Assembly (NCBI GenBank): GCA_050011195.1
Contig: JBEKJO010000128.1
Span: 1-17,665, forward strand
DNA from: PALSA-1440 sp050011195
GTDB lineage: Bacteria; Verrucomicrobiota; Verrucomicrobiia; Limisphaerales; UBA8199
DNA: 17,665 nt
Direction of reading: 5' to 3'
The notes under the pieces are model-generated. The model searched no databases and was not told the DNA's origin. It saw nothing but the letters and a program-made list of their open reading frames with translations. This document shows positions 1 through 7,558 of this stretch, in pieces. The position numbers and the translations under genes are program-made. Each line of letters starts with the position of its first letter. Positions within the stretch are counted from its first letter, which is position 1.

Positions 1-70
1 TACGCTCCGGCCTCCCTGCGTCCCTCGCCGCCAGCCGGGGGGAACAGATCAACGAATAACAACCCGAGAA

Positions 71-122
71 GGGGACATTTTCTCGTGAGTTAACAGGGGG
101 ACATTTCAAATGAGTTTTGACA
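71..122. repeat. Two tandem ~26-bp imperfect repeats, IS-end-like
   Basis: Two adjacent units each begin with GGGGACATTT (71-80 and 97-106), continue with a short variable stretch and TGAGTT (85-90 and 111-116), and end in AACA or GACA (92-95 and 119-122). Tandem copies of a unit of this size are typical of the multiple transposase-binding repeats at the ends of IS21-type and similar insertion sequences. No transposase is visible, so this is at most an IS end whose body lies to the left of the window, or a relic. The repeat is directly visible; the IS link is inference. Confidence 0.5.
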
Positions 123-226
123 TCCTGATTTTCACCCCAAACCCGCCATCACTGAGGGATTACGAATTTCAAGCGGGCGGGGCGCCTCTGCTCTGGCGAC
201 GTGGCCAATTGCGCCAATCAGTCGTA

Positions 227-373
227 CCTTTGATTGCCTCGTTGCCTCTTAGCAGTGCAATAGTCCAACTTGTTCGCAGGCTGCGAAGAAATTTCCCAAC
301 GCGGTTTCCTCATTTAACTTCTTTAACCCATTTAACCCATTTAACTCCTTTGATTGCGTCTTTGCCTCCCAGC
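227..373. repeat. Direct repeat of 27 bp flanking a 9-bp tandem array
   Basis: A 27-nt segment at 227-253 recurs at 347-373 with 23 of 27 identities; both begin CCTTTGATTGC and contain TTGCCTC. Between them, at 312-347, are four head-to-tail 9-bp units of form NTTTAACNN (ATTTAACTT, CTTTAACCC, ATTTAACCC, ATTTAACTC). The second 27-mer ends 28 bp before the start of the first permease. Nothing here looks coding: forward and reverse readings give only low-complexity peptides. The 1-401 interval therefore holds repeats and presumably the permease promoter, which I cannot locate reliably. Confidence 0.6.
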
Positions 374-401
374 GTTCTTGCGTTAGTTTCTGTGCCGAGA
401 T

Positions 402-1946
402 ATGCCGGCAGTTGAAACCAGCCCCTCCCCGCCTGAGAAGACATTCCTTCAGGGCCTCGGCCTGCTGGACTCGACCATGCTGGTGGCCGGGTCCATGATC
501 GGCTCCGGCGTTTTCATCGTCTCCGCCGACATCGCCCGCCAAGTCGGGTCCGCTGGCTGGCTATTGGCGGCGTGGCTGGTCACCGGCGCTCTCACCGTCA
601 GCGCGGCGCTGAGCTACGGCGAATTGGCCGCCATGATGCCCCGCGCGGGCGGCCAATATGTCTATCTCCGCGAGGCCTACAGCCCGCTCTGGGGATTCCT
701 CTACGGCTGGACCCTGTTTCTGGTCATCCAGACCGGCACCATCGCGGCGGTCGCCATCGCTTTCGCCCGCTACTTTGGCGTGCTGGCGCCGGCCATATCG
801 CCGACGTGCTGGCTCGTCCCGCCGATCAATCTCTCCGCCAGCTATGCGGTGAGCCTTTCGACGCAGCAGTTGGCCGCCATCCTCCTCATTGTGCTGCTGA
901 CTTTCATCAACTCACGCGGCCTTCAGATCGGCAAGCTCATCCAGAACATCTTTACTTCCGCCAAGACCCTCTCGCTGGTCGCGCTCATTCTCATCGGCCT
1001 GCTCTTCGCGCGCCACGCCGGCGTCGTCAAAGCCAATTTCAGCGACCTCTGGACGCCGCGCGGCGTGACGCCCATCAAACCGGATTGGCCTTTCATCTCA
1101 ACCGTCTCCGCCGCCGGCGGCGCATTCGGGCTGTTCCTCGCCTTTTGCGTCGCCCAAGTCGGCTCGCTCTTTTCCTCTGACGCCTGGAACAACATCACGT
1201 TTACCGCCGGTGAAGTGAAGCAGCCGCGCCGCAACATTCCTCTCTCTCTCGCCGCGGGCACGGGCCTGGTCACCATTCTCTACCTGTTGGCCAATGTCGC
1301 CTATCTCTGCCTGTTGCCGCTCGATCAAATCCAGAACGCGCCCGATGACCGTGTCGCGACCGCCGCCATCGAAACGGTCTTCAGCGGCGCAGGCCCCCTG
1401 ATCATGGCCGTTGCGATCATGATCTCGACCTTCGGCTGCAACAACGGGTTGATCCTTGCCGGCGCGCGGGTCTATTACGCCATGGCGCGCGACGGCCTTT
1501 TCTTCCGGGCCACCGGCAAGCTCAACGACCGCAGCGTGCCGGGGGTCGGGCTGGGCCTCCAATGCCTCTGGACCTGCCTGCTCGTATTGCCGCGCACGCG
1601 GTTGCGTGACGCCGCCGGAGCGCCCAAACTCGATCCTCTCACCGGCGTCGAGCAATACGGCAATCTTTACAGCAACCTCCTCGACTACGTCGTCTTTGCC
1701 GTGCTCATTTTCTACGTGCTGACCATTCTGGGCCTGTTCATCCTCCGCCGCAAGCGGCCCGAGGCCGAGCGCCCCTATCGCGCCTTTGGCTACCCGATTG
1801 TGCCGGCGCTCTACCTCGTGGTCGCCAGCGCCATCATGTTGGTGCTGCTGCTCTACAAGACAGAGACCACTTGGCCCGGCCTGTTGATTGTGCTGGCGGG
1901 CGTGCCCATCTATTTCCTCTGGAACTTGACTTCCATTCCCCCGTAG
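402..1946 (+). CDS. APC-superfamily amino-acid permease (LAT-like)
   Basis: Integral inner-membrane transporter of the amino acid-polyamine-organocation superfamily, predicted to exchange or import amino acids. The 514-residue product has the TM1 glycine motif GSMIGSGVF at residues 30-38, the unwound substrate-binding segment of APC proteins. YGELAAMMPRAGGQYVYLREA follows around residues 72-92, and roughly a dozen hydrophobic helices span the chain. Length is normal for the family. A charged loop near residues 399-420 (RTRLRDAAGAPKLDPLTGV) precedes the last helices, and the RRKRPEAERPYRAFGYP segment before the final helix pair is typical of L-type/y+LAT-like bacterial members. The ATG at 402 gives a short hydrophilic N-terminus before TM1; no clear ribosome-binding site is seen. 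It probably leads a two-gene transcript with the permease 46 bp downstream. Substrate cannot be read from the sequence. Confidence 0.9.
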   Translation: MPAVETSPSPPEKTFLQGLGLLDSTMLVAGSMIGSGVFIVSADIARQVGSAGWLLAAWLVTGALTVSAALSYGELAAMMPRAGGQYVYLREAYSPLWGFLYGWTLFLVIQTGTIAAVAIAFARYFGVLAPAISPTCWLVPPINLSASYAVSLSTQQLAAILLIVLLTFINSRGLQIGKLIQNIFTSAKTLSLVALILIGLLFARHAGVVKANFSDLWTPRGVTPIKPDWPFISTVSAAGGAFGLFLAFCVAQVGSLFSSDAWNNITFTAGEVKQPRRNIPLSLAAGTGLVTILYLLANVAYLCLLPLDQIQNAPDDRVATAAIETVFSGAGPLIMAVAIMISTFGCNNGLILAGARVYYAMARDGLFFRATGKLNDRSVPGVGLGLQCLWTCLLVLPRTRLRDAAGAPKLDPLTGVEQYGNLYSNLLDYVVFAVLIFYVLTILGLFILRRKRPEAERPYRAFGYPIVPALYLVVASAIMLVLLLYKTETTWPGLLIVLAGVPIYFLWNLTSIPP

Positions 1947-1992
1947 CCCATTAACCCGGGCCAACAACACAATTACCCAAACCCGGCTGCCC

Positions 1993-3540
1993 ATGAATTT
2001 GTTCCGACGCAAGAGCGTTACCGACCTGCAAGCCGAAGCGCTGACCGACCATAGTCTCCACCGCGCACTCGGACCGGTGAACCTCACCGCCCTGGGCGTC
2101 GGGGCCATTATCGGCACCGGCATCTTTGTGCTTACCGGAACGGTCGCGGCGCAAAACGCCGGCCCGGCGGTGGTGCTGTCGTTCATACTGGCCGGCCTGG
2201 CTTCGATCTTCGCGGCGCTCTGTTACAGCGAATTCGCCTCGCTGGTCCCGATGGCCGGCAGCGCCTACACCTACGGCTACGCCACGCTGGGGGAATTGTT
2301 TGCCTGGATCATCGGCTGGGACCTGATCCTTGAATACGCCGTCGGGGCCATCACCGTCGCCATTGGTTGGTCGGGCTACGTCGTTTCCTTCCTGCACGAT
2401 TTTGGCATCGTGGTGCCTCCCCAGCTTTCCGCCGCGCGCGGCACTGAATTGATCGACCTCCCCGCCGCGCTCGCTGCCGGTCTGAAGATGCGGGCCGGCT
2501 GGACGGCCTTCAGCGCCGGCCTCGCCGAACAAATCCAAGCGCTCGGGGCGGACCCGGCGGCCCTGTCGCATGTCACCGCCATATTCAATCTGCCCGCTGT
2601 GCTCATCATCTTCGTCGTCACCACGCTGCTGGTGGTCGGCATCAAAGAGTCGGCCAACTTCAACAACGGCATCGTCTTCGTGAAAGTGGCGGTGGTGCTG
2701 CTGTTCATCGCGGGCGCGGCCCAAGCGATCCATACCGCCAACTGGCACCCATTCATCCCCGCCAACGCCGGCCAGTCCGGACACTTCGGCTGGTCGGGCA
2801 TTATGACGGGCGCGGGCATTGTCTTCTTCGCCTACATCGGCTTCGATGCCGTCAGCACTGCGGCGCAGGAGGCCAAGAATCCTCAGCGTGACATGCCCAT
2901 CGGCATTATCGGCTCGCTGCTGATTTGCACCGTGCTCTACATACTGGTCTCGGCGATTGCCACCGGGGTCGTTCCCTACACGCAACTGGACGTGCCGGAC
3001 CCGATTGCCGTCGCCGCCGATCGCGCGGGCATGGGCTGGATGGGCAAGCTCATCAAGCTCGGCGCCATCGCCGGCCTGTCTTCGGTGATTCTGGTCATGC
3101 TGCTGGGCCAATCCCGGGTGTTTTACAGCATGGCCCGCGACGGCCTGCTGCCGCCGGTAGTCAGCCGGGTGCATCCGCGCTTCCGGACCCCGTGGATTAC
3201 CTCCATCGTGACCGGCATTGGCGTGGCGTTTTTCGCGGCCGTGTTCACCGTGCGCGAGGCCGGCAGCCTTTGCTCGATTGGCACCCTGCTCGCCTTTGTG
3301 ATCGTCTCAGTTGGCGTCCTGGTGCTGCGGGTGCGCGAGCCCAACCTGCTCCGCCGATTCACTACGCCCGCCGTCTGGTTTGTCGCGCCCGCCGGCGCGG
3401 TTTCGGCTATCGCCTTAATGTCCGCCCTGCCTCGGACAACCTGGCTCCGATTGATCGTCTGGTTTGTGATCGGCATGGCGGTCTATTTCAGCTACGGGGT
3501 GCGCCGGAGCAAACTGGCCCAGCCGCCCGCTCGAAGCTGA
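1993..3540 (+). CDS. APC-superfamily amino-acid permease (CAT-like)
   Basis: Inner-membrane amino-acid permease of the cationic amino acid transporter branch of the APC superfamily (YfnA/GkApcT-like). The 515-residue product starts with a basic cytoplasmic N-terminus (MNLFRRKS), then the TM1 motif GVGAIIGTGIFVLTG at residues 35-49. It continues with SEFASLVPMAGSAYTYGYATLGE and a long helix WIIGWDLILEYAVG, all hallmarks of this branch. Later SSVILVMLLGQSRVFYSMARDGLLP marks the TM8 region. A periplasmic-side loop around residues 135-190 is longer than in compact homologues. Bacterial members commonly carry neutral or cationic amino acids by proton symport; the substrate here is not determined. 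It belongs to a different subfamily from the upstream permease, so the pair is not a recent duplication. The stop codon lies inside the left end of a palindromic element. Confidence 0.92.
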   Translation: MNLFRRKSVTDLQAEALTDHSLHRALGPVNLTALGVGAIIGTGIFVLTGTVAAQNAGPAVVLSFILAGLASIFAALCYSEFASLVPMAGSAYTYGYATLGELFAWIIGWDLILEYAVGAITVAIGWSGYVVSFLHDFGIVVPPQLSAARGTELIDLPAALAAGLKMRAGWTAFSAGLAEQIQALGADPAALSHVTAIFNLPAVLIIFVVTTLLVVGIKESANFNNGIVFVKVAVVLLFIAGAAQAIHTANWHPFIPANAGQSGHFGWSGIMTGAGIVFFAYIGFDAVSTAAQEAKNPQRDMPIGIIGSLLICTVLYILVSAIATGVVPYTQLDVPDPIAVAADRAGMGWMGKLIKLGAIAGLSSVILVMLLGQSRVFYSMARDGLLPPVVSRVHPRFRTPWITSIVTGIGVAFFAAVFTVREAGSLCSIGTLLAFVIVSVGVLVLRVREPNLLRRFTTPAVWFVAPAGAVSAIALMSALPRTTWLRLIVWFVIGMAVYFSYGVRRSKLAQPPARS

Positions 3541-3675
3541 CCGGGATATTTCATGTCTGCGGGGCCGGAGCGCCGGCATGTTGCCGGCTTAGACCATTCG
3601 GACCACGTAAGCCGGCAACATGCCGGCGCTCCGACCTGTCGGTATTTCGTGCGGAGCATGAAATATTCGGGCTGA
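3537..3675. repeat. Nested palindromic element 1 (139 bp)
   Basis: The inner inverted repeat is perfect over 26 bp: 3566-3591 pairs with 3608-3633 around a 16-nt loop. The core word is GCCGGCATGTTGCCGGC. Outside it lies a second pair, ATATTTCATG (3546-3555) with CATGAAATAT (3657-3666), perfect over 10 bp and continuing weakly outward. The whole covers the permease stop codon at 3538-3540. A small extra hairpin (CCGAC CT GTCGG, 3631-3642) lies within the right spacer. The RNA would fold into a very stable rod, so it could end transcription or protect the 3' end, but there is no T-run. It shares outer termini with the element at 13967-14105. Confidence 0.85.
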
Positions 3676-3766
3676 GTGCTCCGGGCCGTAAGTTCGGTCA
3701 TTTATTGCCTGTTGGGAGGGACCAAATTTCCTTGCCTTGGCTGCCGAAGCCAAGCATAAGGACCGC

Positions 3767-4783
3767 ATGTTTATACGCTTTCGTAATACTCGTGCAATCG
3801 TTTGCCTATCCCTTTTGACCGCAGCCGTCGGAGCCGCCGTGGCCGCTGACAATCCCTTCGTGGGCGAATGGGAGCTGACCATTCCCGGCGGGGCGGCGGG
3901 CTGGCTGGGCGTTGAAGAGGCCGGCGGACGCCTCCAGGCCAGTCTGCTCTGGGGCGGAGGCAGCGTGGTGCCGCTCGAATCTGCCAAGATGGAGATGGGG
4001 AAGCTCATTTTGACGCGCAAACATACGTCTCAGCGCAAGGACGAGAGCGGCAAGACCGTTAAGGCAAGCAGCCTCGAAACGATCATCGCCAGGGTGCATG
4101 GCGACGCCCTTAAGCTTACCAGCATCAAGCCGCGCGAGAACGGCCAAGGCGAGGACAGGGCCGAGTTCACCGGACGTCGGGAGCCGCCGATGCCGCCCGC
4201 CCCTGATCTCGCCCAAGTGAAGTTTGGCGAACCCGTTAGGCTGTTCAACGGCAAGGACCTCACCGGCTGGCGGCTCACCGACCCGAACGCGGTCAACGGC
4301 TGGAGCGTGAAAGACGGTCTGCTGGCCAACGAGGTGTCGCAAGAGGAAGGCAAACCGCATAAGCACTTCGGCAACCTGCGCACCGACCAGGAGTTCGAGG
4401 ACTTCAATCTAACGTTGGAAGTCCGCGTGCCCAAAGACGGCAACAGCGGGGTCTATATCCGCGGCATTTACGAGGTCCAGGTGTTGGACAGTTGCGGCAA
4501 GCCGCTCGATCCGCACAACATGGGGGCGATCTACAGCCGCATCAAACCCACGGCGAGCGCCGAGAAACCCGCCGGGGAATGGCAGACGATGGACATCACC
4601 TTCGTTGAGCGGCATGTCACGGTGATTCTCAACGGCAAGAAGATCATTGACAACCAGCCGATCCCGGGTTGCACCGGCGGCGCCTTGTGGTCCGATGTGA
4701 CCCGCCCCGGCCCGATCTACCTCCAGGGCGACCATACCGGCATCGAATATCGCAATATTGTCCTGAAGCCGGTGCTGAAGTAG
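3767..4783 (+). CDS. Secreted DUF1080 (3-keto-disaccharide hydrolase) protein
   Basis: The 338-residue exported protein has a signal peptide (basic FIRFRNTR, hydrophobic IVCLSLLTAAVGAA, AVA cleavage box near residue 26). Residues about 28-145 form a beta-rich module opening NPFVGEWELTIPGG that I cannot assign to a family. Residues about 150-338 are the DUF1080/3-keto-disaccharide hydrolase domain (PF06439): LFNGKDLTGWRL, NGWSVKDGLL, FGNLRTDQEFEDFNLTLEVR, NSGVYIRGIYEVQVLDS, GEWQTMDITF, GPIYLQGDHTGIEYRNI. These domains are concanavalin-like beta sandwiches used in carbohydrate metabolism and are abundant in Verrucomicrobia and Planctomycetes. I chose the ATG at 3767 because AAGGA lies 4 nt upstream and the signal peptide begins there; an in-frame TTG at 3737 would add ten residues and bury it. 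The exact substrate is unknown. Confidence 0.9.
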   Translation: MFIRFRNTRAIVCLSLLTAAVGAAVAADNPFVGEWELTIPGGAAGWLGVEEAGGRLQASLLWGGGSVVPLESAKMEMGKLILTRKHTSQRKDESGKTVKASSLETIIARVHGDALKLTSIKPRENGQGEDRAEFTGRREPPMPPAPDLAQVKFGEPVRLFNGKDLTGWRLTDPNAVNGWSVKDGLLANEVSQEEGKPHKHFGNLRTDQEFEDFNLTLEVRVPKDGNSGVYIRGIYEVQVLDSCGKPLDPHNMGAIYSRIKPTASAEKPAGEWQTMDITFVERHVTVILNGKKIIDNQPIPGCTGGALWSDVTRPGPIYLQGDHTGIEYRNIVLKPVLK

Positions 4784-4806
4784 GCGGCGGATGGAATGCT
4801 GGAGTG

Positions 4807-4823
4807 GCGGAGCATCGCTCCGC
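4807..4823. terminator. Short hairpin between convergent genes
   Basis: GCGGAGC and GCTCCGC pair perfectly over 7 bp around the loop ATC. It lies 23 bp after the DUF1080 stop and 68 bp beyond the stop of the convergent transporter, a natural place for a bidirectional terminator. It is followed by a run of C rather than T, so a canonical intrinsic terminator is not supported. The remaining 108-bp spacer shows nothing else clear. Confidence 0.35.
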
Positions 4824-4891
4824 ACCCCCCGAGCGGTAAGTGCCTATAAAATGGCTTATTTCCTGAGTCCCTCGGCTTGGCCCTCGCTCTT

Positions 4892-6148
4892 TTAACTGCC
4901 GACAGGGCCGGCGGCGGGCAGGGGAGCGGGCTCTGTCTTCGGGGCTTTCAAGATGAACGCCAGCACCGCGCCGGCCAGGAGCATGATCGCCGAAATGGTG
5001 AAGGCATTGTGGTAAGAACCAAAGGCGTCGCGAATCTTGCCGCCGAGCATCGGGCCGATTACCCCGGCGACCCCGAATCCCGTGAACACCAGGCCGTAAT
5101 TCACGCCCAGATTCTTGACGCCATAAAAGTCAGCCGTAGTCGCAGGAAAGAGCGTGAAGATCGTGCCGTAGCAGAGGCCGGTGAATGCCGCGCCGAAGAT
5201 CAGCAGGGCGGGAGTGGTGTAGTGAATAAAGGCGAACATATTCACCGCTTGCAGCGCGAAGGCGAGGATCATGGTGTTGGCCCGGCCAATCCGGTCGGAG
5301 AGGAAACCGCTGACCACCCGTCCGAGCGTGTTAAAGATCGCCAGTATCGCAACCGGCGCATAGCCTAATTTGTCGATGTGCGCCTGGTCTTTGGCAATGA
5401 GCGCGACCTGGGAGATAATCATCAAACCCGCGGAGGCCGCCAGCACGAACATCAGCCAGAGCTGGTAAAACTGCCCCGTGCGAAGCATTTCGTGCCAGTC
5501 CAGATTCGGGCGGGCCGCCGGCGCTTTGGCTGCGGTCATTCCCGGGGCGGCGGCGACCGGAGTGTAGCCCGCCGGAGGATTCGCCAGAATCTGGGACAAA
5601 AGCGAAACGAGGATAATCGTCCCCACGCCGAGAATCAGAAAAGTTTGGGGAATGCTGGTAGCTTTGAGCAGATACTGTGTCAGGGGCGCGATATACACGG
5701 CCGCCAAGCCCACCCCGCTGACCACAAGGCCGGTGATGAGACCCTTTTTGGCGGGCGGGAACCATTTGATTGACGGAGGGGTGGTCGCGGAATAGCCCAG
5801 GCCGATGCCAATGCCGCCGACCAGGCCAAAGGTGATCAACATCATCTCGGGCGTCTTCGCAAACGACGACAAAATCAGCCCCAGCCCGAGGATGATGCCG
5901 CCGAGCATCGCCACGTAACGTGGGCCGATTTTGTCCTGCCACCGGCCGGCGAAGATCATCATGAGCGCGAAGGAGGCTGCGGAAATAGTGAACGGCAACG
6001 AGGCCTGGGCCGCTTTCCAATGCCATTGGAGGACCAGGGCTTTGCCCATCACGCTCCAGGCGTACAGGACGCCCAGGATCAGGTTGATGCAGACCGCGGC
6101 GATCACCACGGTCCACCCGCGAATTGGGGAAGTTGTTTGTTGTGTCAT
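4892..6148 (-). CDS. OFA-family MFS transporter
   Basis: Major facilitator superfamily carrier of the oxalate:formate antiporter (OFA, TC 2.A.1.11) type; 418 residues, about 12 membrane helices, inner membrane. OFA features are GWTVVIAAVCINLILGVLYAWSV at the N-terminus and GLGYSATTPPSIKWFPPAKKG (residues 117-136). Two MFS loop motifs, GRWQDKIGPR (68-77) and GFLSDRIGRA (281-290), mark the two halves, with a linker around 190-220. By hand alignment to OxlT, R277 seems to match its substrate-binding Arg272, while the position of Lys355 is F358 in NYGLVFTGFGVAG. Oxalate/formate exchange is therefore doubtful, and a different organic acid is more likely. Start is the ATG at 6148 with no strong ribosome-binding site. 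It is transcribed alone and convergent with the DUF1080 gene. Confidence 0.88.
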   Translation of the reverse strand: MTQQTTSPIRGWTVVIAAVCINLILGVLYAWSVMGKALVLQWHWKAAQASLPFTISAASFALMMIFAGRWQDKIGPRYVAMLGGIILGLGLILSSFAKTPEMMLITFGLVGGIGIGLGYSATTPPSIKWFPPAKKGLITGLVVSGVGLAAVYIAPLTQYLLKATSIPQTFLILGVGTIILVSLLSQILANPPAGYTPVAAAPGMTAAKAPAARPNLDWHEMLRTGQFYQLWLMFVLAASAGLMIISQVALIAKDQAHIDKLGYAPVAILAIFNTLGRVVSGFLSDRIGRANTMILAFALQAVNMFAFIHYTTPALLIFGAAFTGLCYGTIFTLFPATTADFYGVKNLGVNYGLVFTGFGVAGVIGPMLGGKIRDAFGSYHNAFTISAIMLLAGAVLAFILKAPKTEPAPLPAAGPVGS

Positions 6149-6344
6149 ATTAATAGCCGGTTTTAGTTTGTGATCTGTCTCTCAGCGTTACGAGCAGTCA
6201 GCCTAAGGGATCACCTGACCGCAGACAATAACAATTTTGACATAACATTTTTGCATTGAAGCTGAACTTGTCCGCCTGTGTCGCTGCCTTCCAGATGCCT
6301 CCTCAATCACGGCCTGGTGCGAGCCAAAGCGGAAGATTGGTTTC

Positions 6345-7478
6345 TCAGCTTCCGGTAGAGGAACCGTGCGGCCAGCGGCCCGTTTGCCTCCCCTCGGCGG
6401 CGCGACCGCCGGGTTCCGGCAGGCCCAGCTCCAACTGCGCGCCAGCGGGCCGGCGAAAGAATGCCGTTGATAATTCCGGCTCCCGGTCAAGGCCACCGGC
6501 CCGCCGACACGCGACTTGGAACAGGCGGGCCATCTGCTCGGCGAAGATGCCCTCCCCGCGCAGGCGCAAGCCGAACTCGGAGTTGTTGAGCTTCCCCCGG
6601 CGCAGCGCGCGGAGGCGGTTCAGGACCTTGTCCTTCTTCTCCGGCACGTGCCGGGCCAGCCATTCCTCAAACAGCGGCGCCACCGCGTAGGGCAGCCGCA
6701 GCGTGGCCTGGGCCGCAAAGCTCGCTCCCGCCGCCGCCGCCGCCTCGAGGATCGCCGGAACCTCATGGTCGGTCAGCCCTGGAATCACAGGCGCGACCAG
6801 CACGCCGGTCGGAATCCCGGCCTTGGCCAGCGCGCCAATCGTCGCCAGCCGCGCCCCGGGCGGCGAAGTCCGGGGCTCTAGGATTTTCCTCAGTTCGGTG
6901 TCGAGCGTGGTGACCGAGATGAACACAGCGGCGGCCCGGCAGCCCGCCAGCTCGGCCAGCAAGTCCAGGTCGCGCGTCACGAGATTATTCTTGGTCACGA
7001 CGGTCACCGGATTGCGGAACTCGGCCAGCACCTCCAGGCAGCCCCGGGTCAGCTTGAGCCGCCGCTCGACGGGCTGGTAAGGGTCCGTCACCCCGCTTAG
7101 GGCAATAACCTTCGGGACCCAACCCGGCGCGGACAGCTCCTCGCGCAGGAGTTTGGGCGCGTCCTCTTTGACCATGATCTTCGTCTCGAAATCCAGCCCG
7201 GCGGAAAAGCCGAGGTACTCATGTGTGGGCCGCGCGAAACAATAGACGCAACCGTGCTCGCAGCCCCGGTACGGATTGATACTGTGCTCGAAACCGACGT
7301 CCGGGCTGTCGTTGGTGGTGATAATCTTGCTGCTGCGGTCGCGCAGGAACACGGTGCGCGGCAGCGGGTCCTGCTCCGGGTCCCAATCCGCGTCCCGCTC
7401 AAAAGAGAGGTGTTCAAAGCGATTGGGTGGATTGCTGCCGGCGCCCCGGGCCGGCGGGGATGATCGGGTGACGTTCAC
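6345..7478 (-). CDS. PA0069-family radical SAM protein (SplB-like)
   Basis: Cytoplasmic radical S-adenosylmethionine enzyme, 377 residues, related to spore photoproduct lyase-like proteins (COG1533). The iron-sulfur cluster motif CxxxCxxC is C73, C77 and C80 in NPYRGCEHGCVYCFARPTHEY. The following segments are characteristic of the PA0069/Rv2578c group: LDFETKIMVKEDAP, ALSGVTDPYQPVERRLKLTR, VTVVTKNNLVTRDLDLL, VFISVTTLD and LEPRTSPPGARL. The reaction catalysed by this group is not established to my knowledge; a DNA-repair-like role is only suggested by the name. The C-terminal ~40 residues are rich in Arg, Gly and Pro and probably disordered. Translation appears to start at GTG (7478); no earlier alternative fits. 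The gene is divergent from the large lipoprotein gene, separated by 80 bp. Confidence 0.9.
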   Translation of the reverse strand: MNVTRSSPPARGAGSNPPNRFEHLSFERDADWDPEQDPLPRTVFLRDRSSKIITTNDSPDVGFEHSINPYRGCEHGCVYCFARPTHEYLGFSAGLDFETKIMVKEDAPKLLREELSAPGWVPKVIALSGVTDPYQPVERRLKLTRGCLEVLAEFRNPVTVVTKNNLVTRDLDLLAELAGCRAAAVFISVTTLDTELRKILEPRTSPPGARLATIGALAKAGIPTGVLVAPVIPGLTDHEVPAILEAAAAAGASFAAQATLRLPYAVAPLFEEWLARHVPEKKDKVLNRLRALRRGKLNNSEFGLRLRGEGIFAEQMARLFQVACRRAGGLDREPELSTAFFRRPAGAQLELGLPEPGGRAAEGRQTGRWPHGSSTGS

Positions 7479-7558
7479 AAGCTATGATACCTCAATTCCC
7501 ATCAGATGGATCAGATTTATCTGGACAACTTGCTTGCCTTTATGTTCTGCTCCGACGT

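Noticed and set aside
3..59. 18 open codons in the third forward frame ending in TAA, possibly the tail of an upstream gene
   Set aside because: Too short to recognise; the product has no motif, and any 57-bp stretch can be open by chance.
110..415. 101-codon forward open frame starting at an ATG just after the left-edge repeats
   Set aside because: Its translation follows the tandem repeats (LTHLTHLTPL) and resembles no protein; it also runs into the permease start in another frame.
1098..3174. Two long minus-strand open frames (362 and 407 codons) under the permease genes
   Set aside because: They are antisense shadows of high-GC coding sequence, with His/Arg/Asp-rich, low-hydrophobicity composition, while the plus frames encode clear permeases.
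6149..6344. Searched for a small RNA or riboswitch between the OFA transporter and the radical SAM gene
   Set aside because: No conserved riboswitch motif or strong stem was visible; it probably just holds the transporter promoter.
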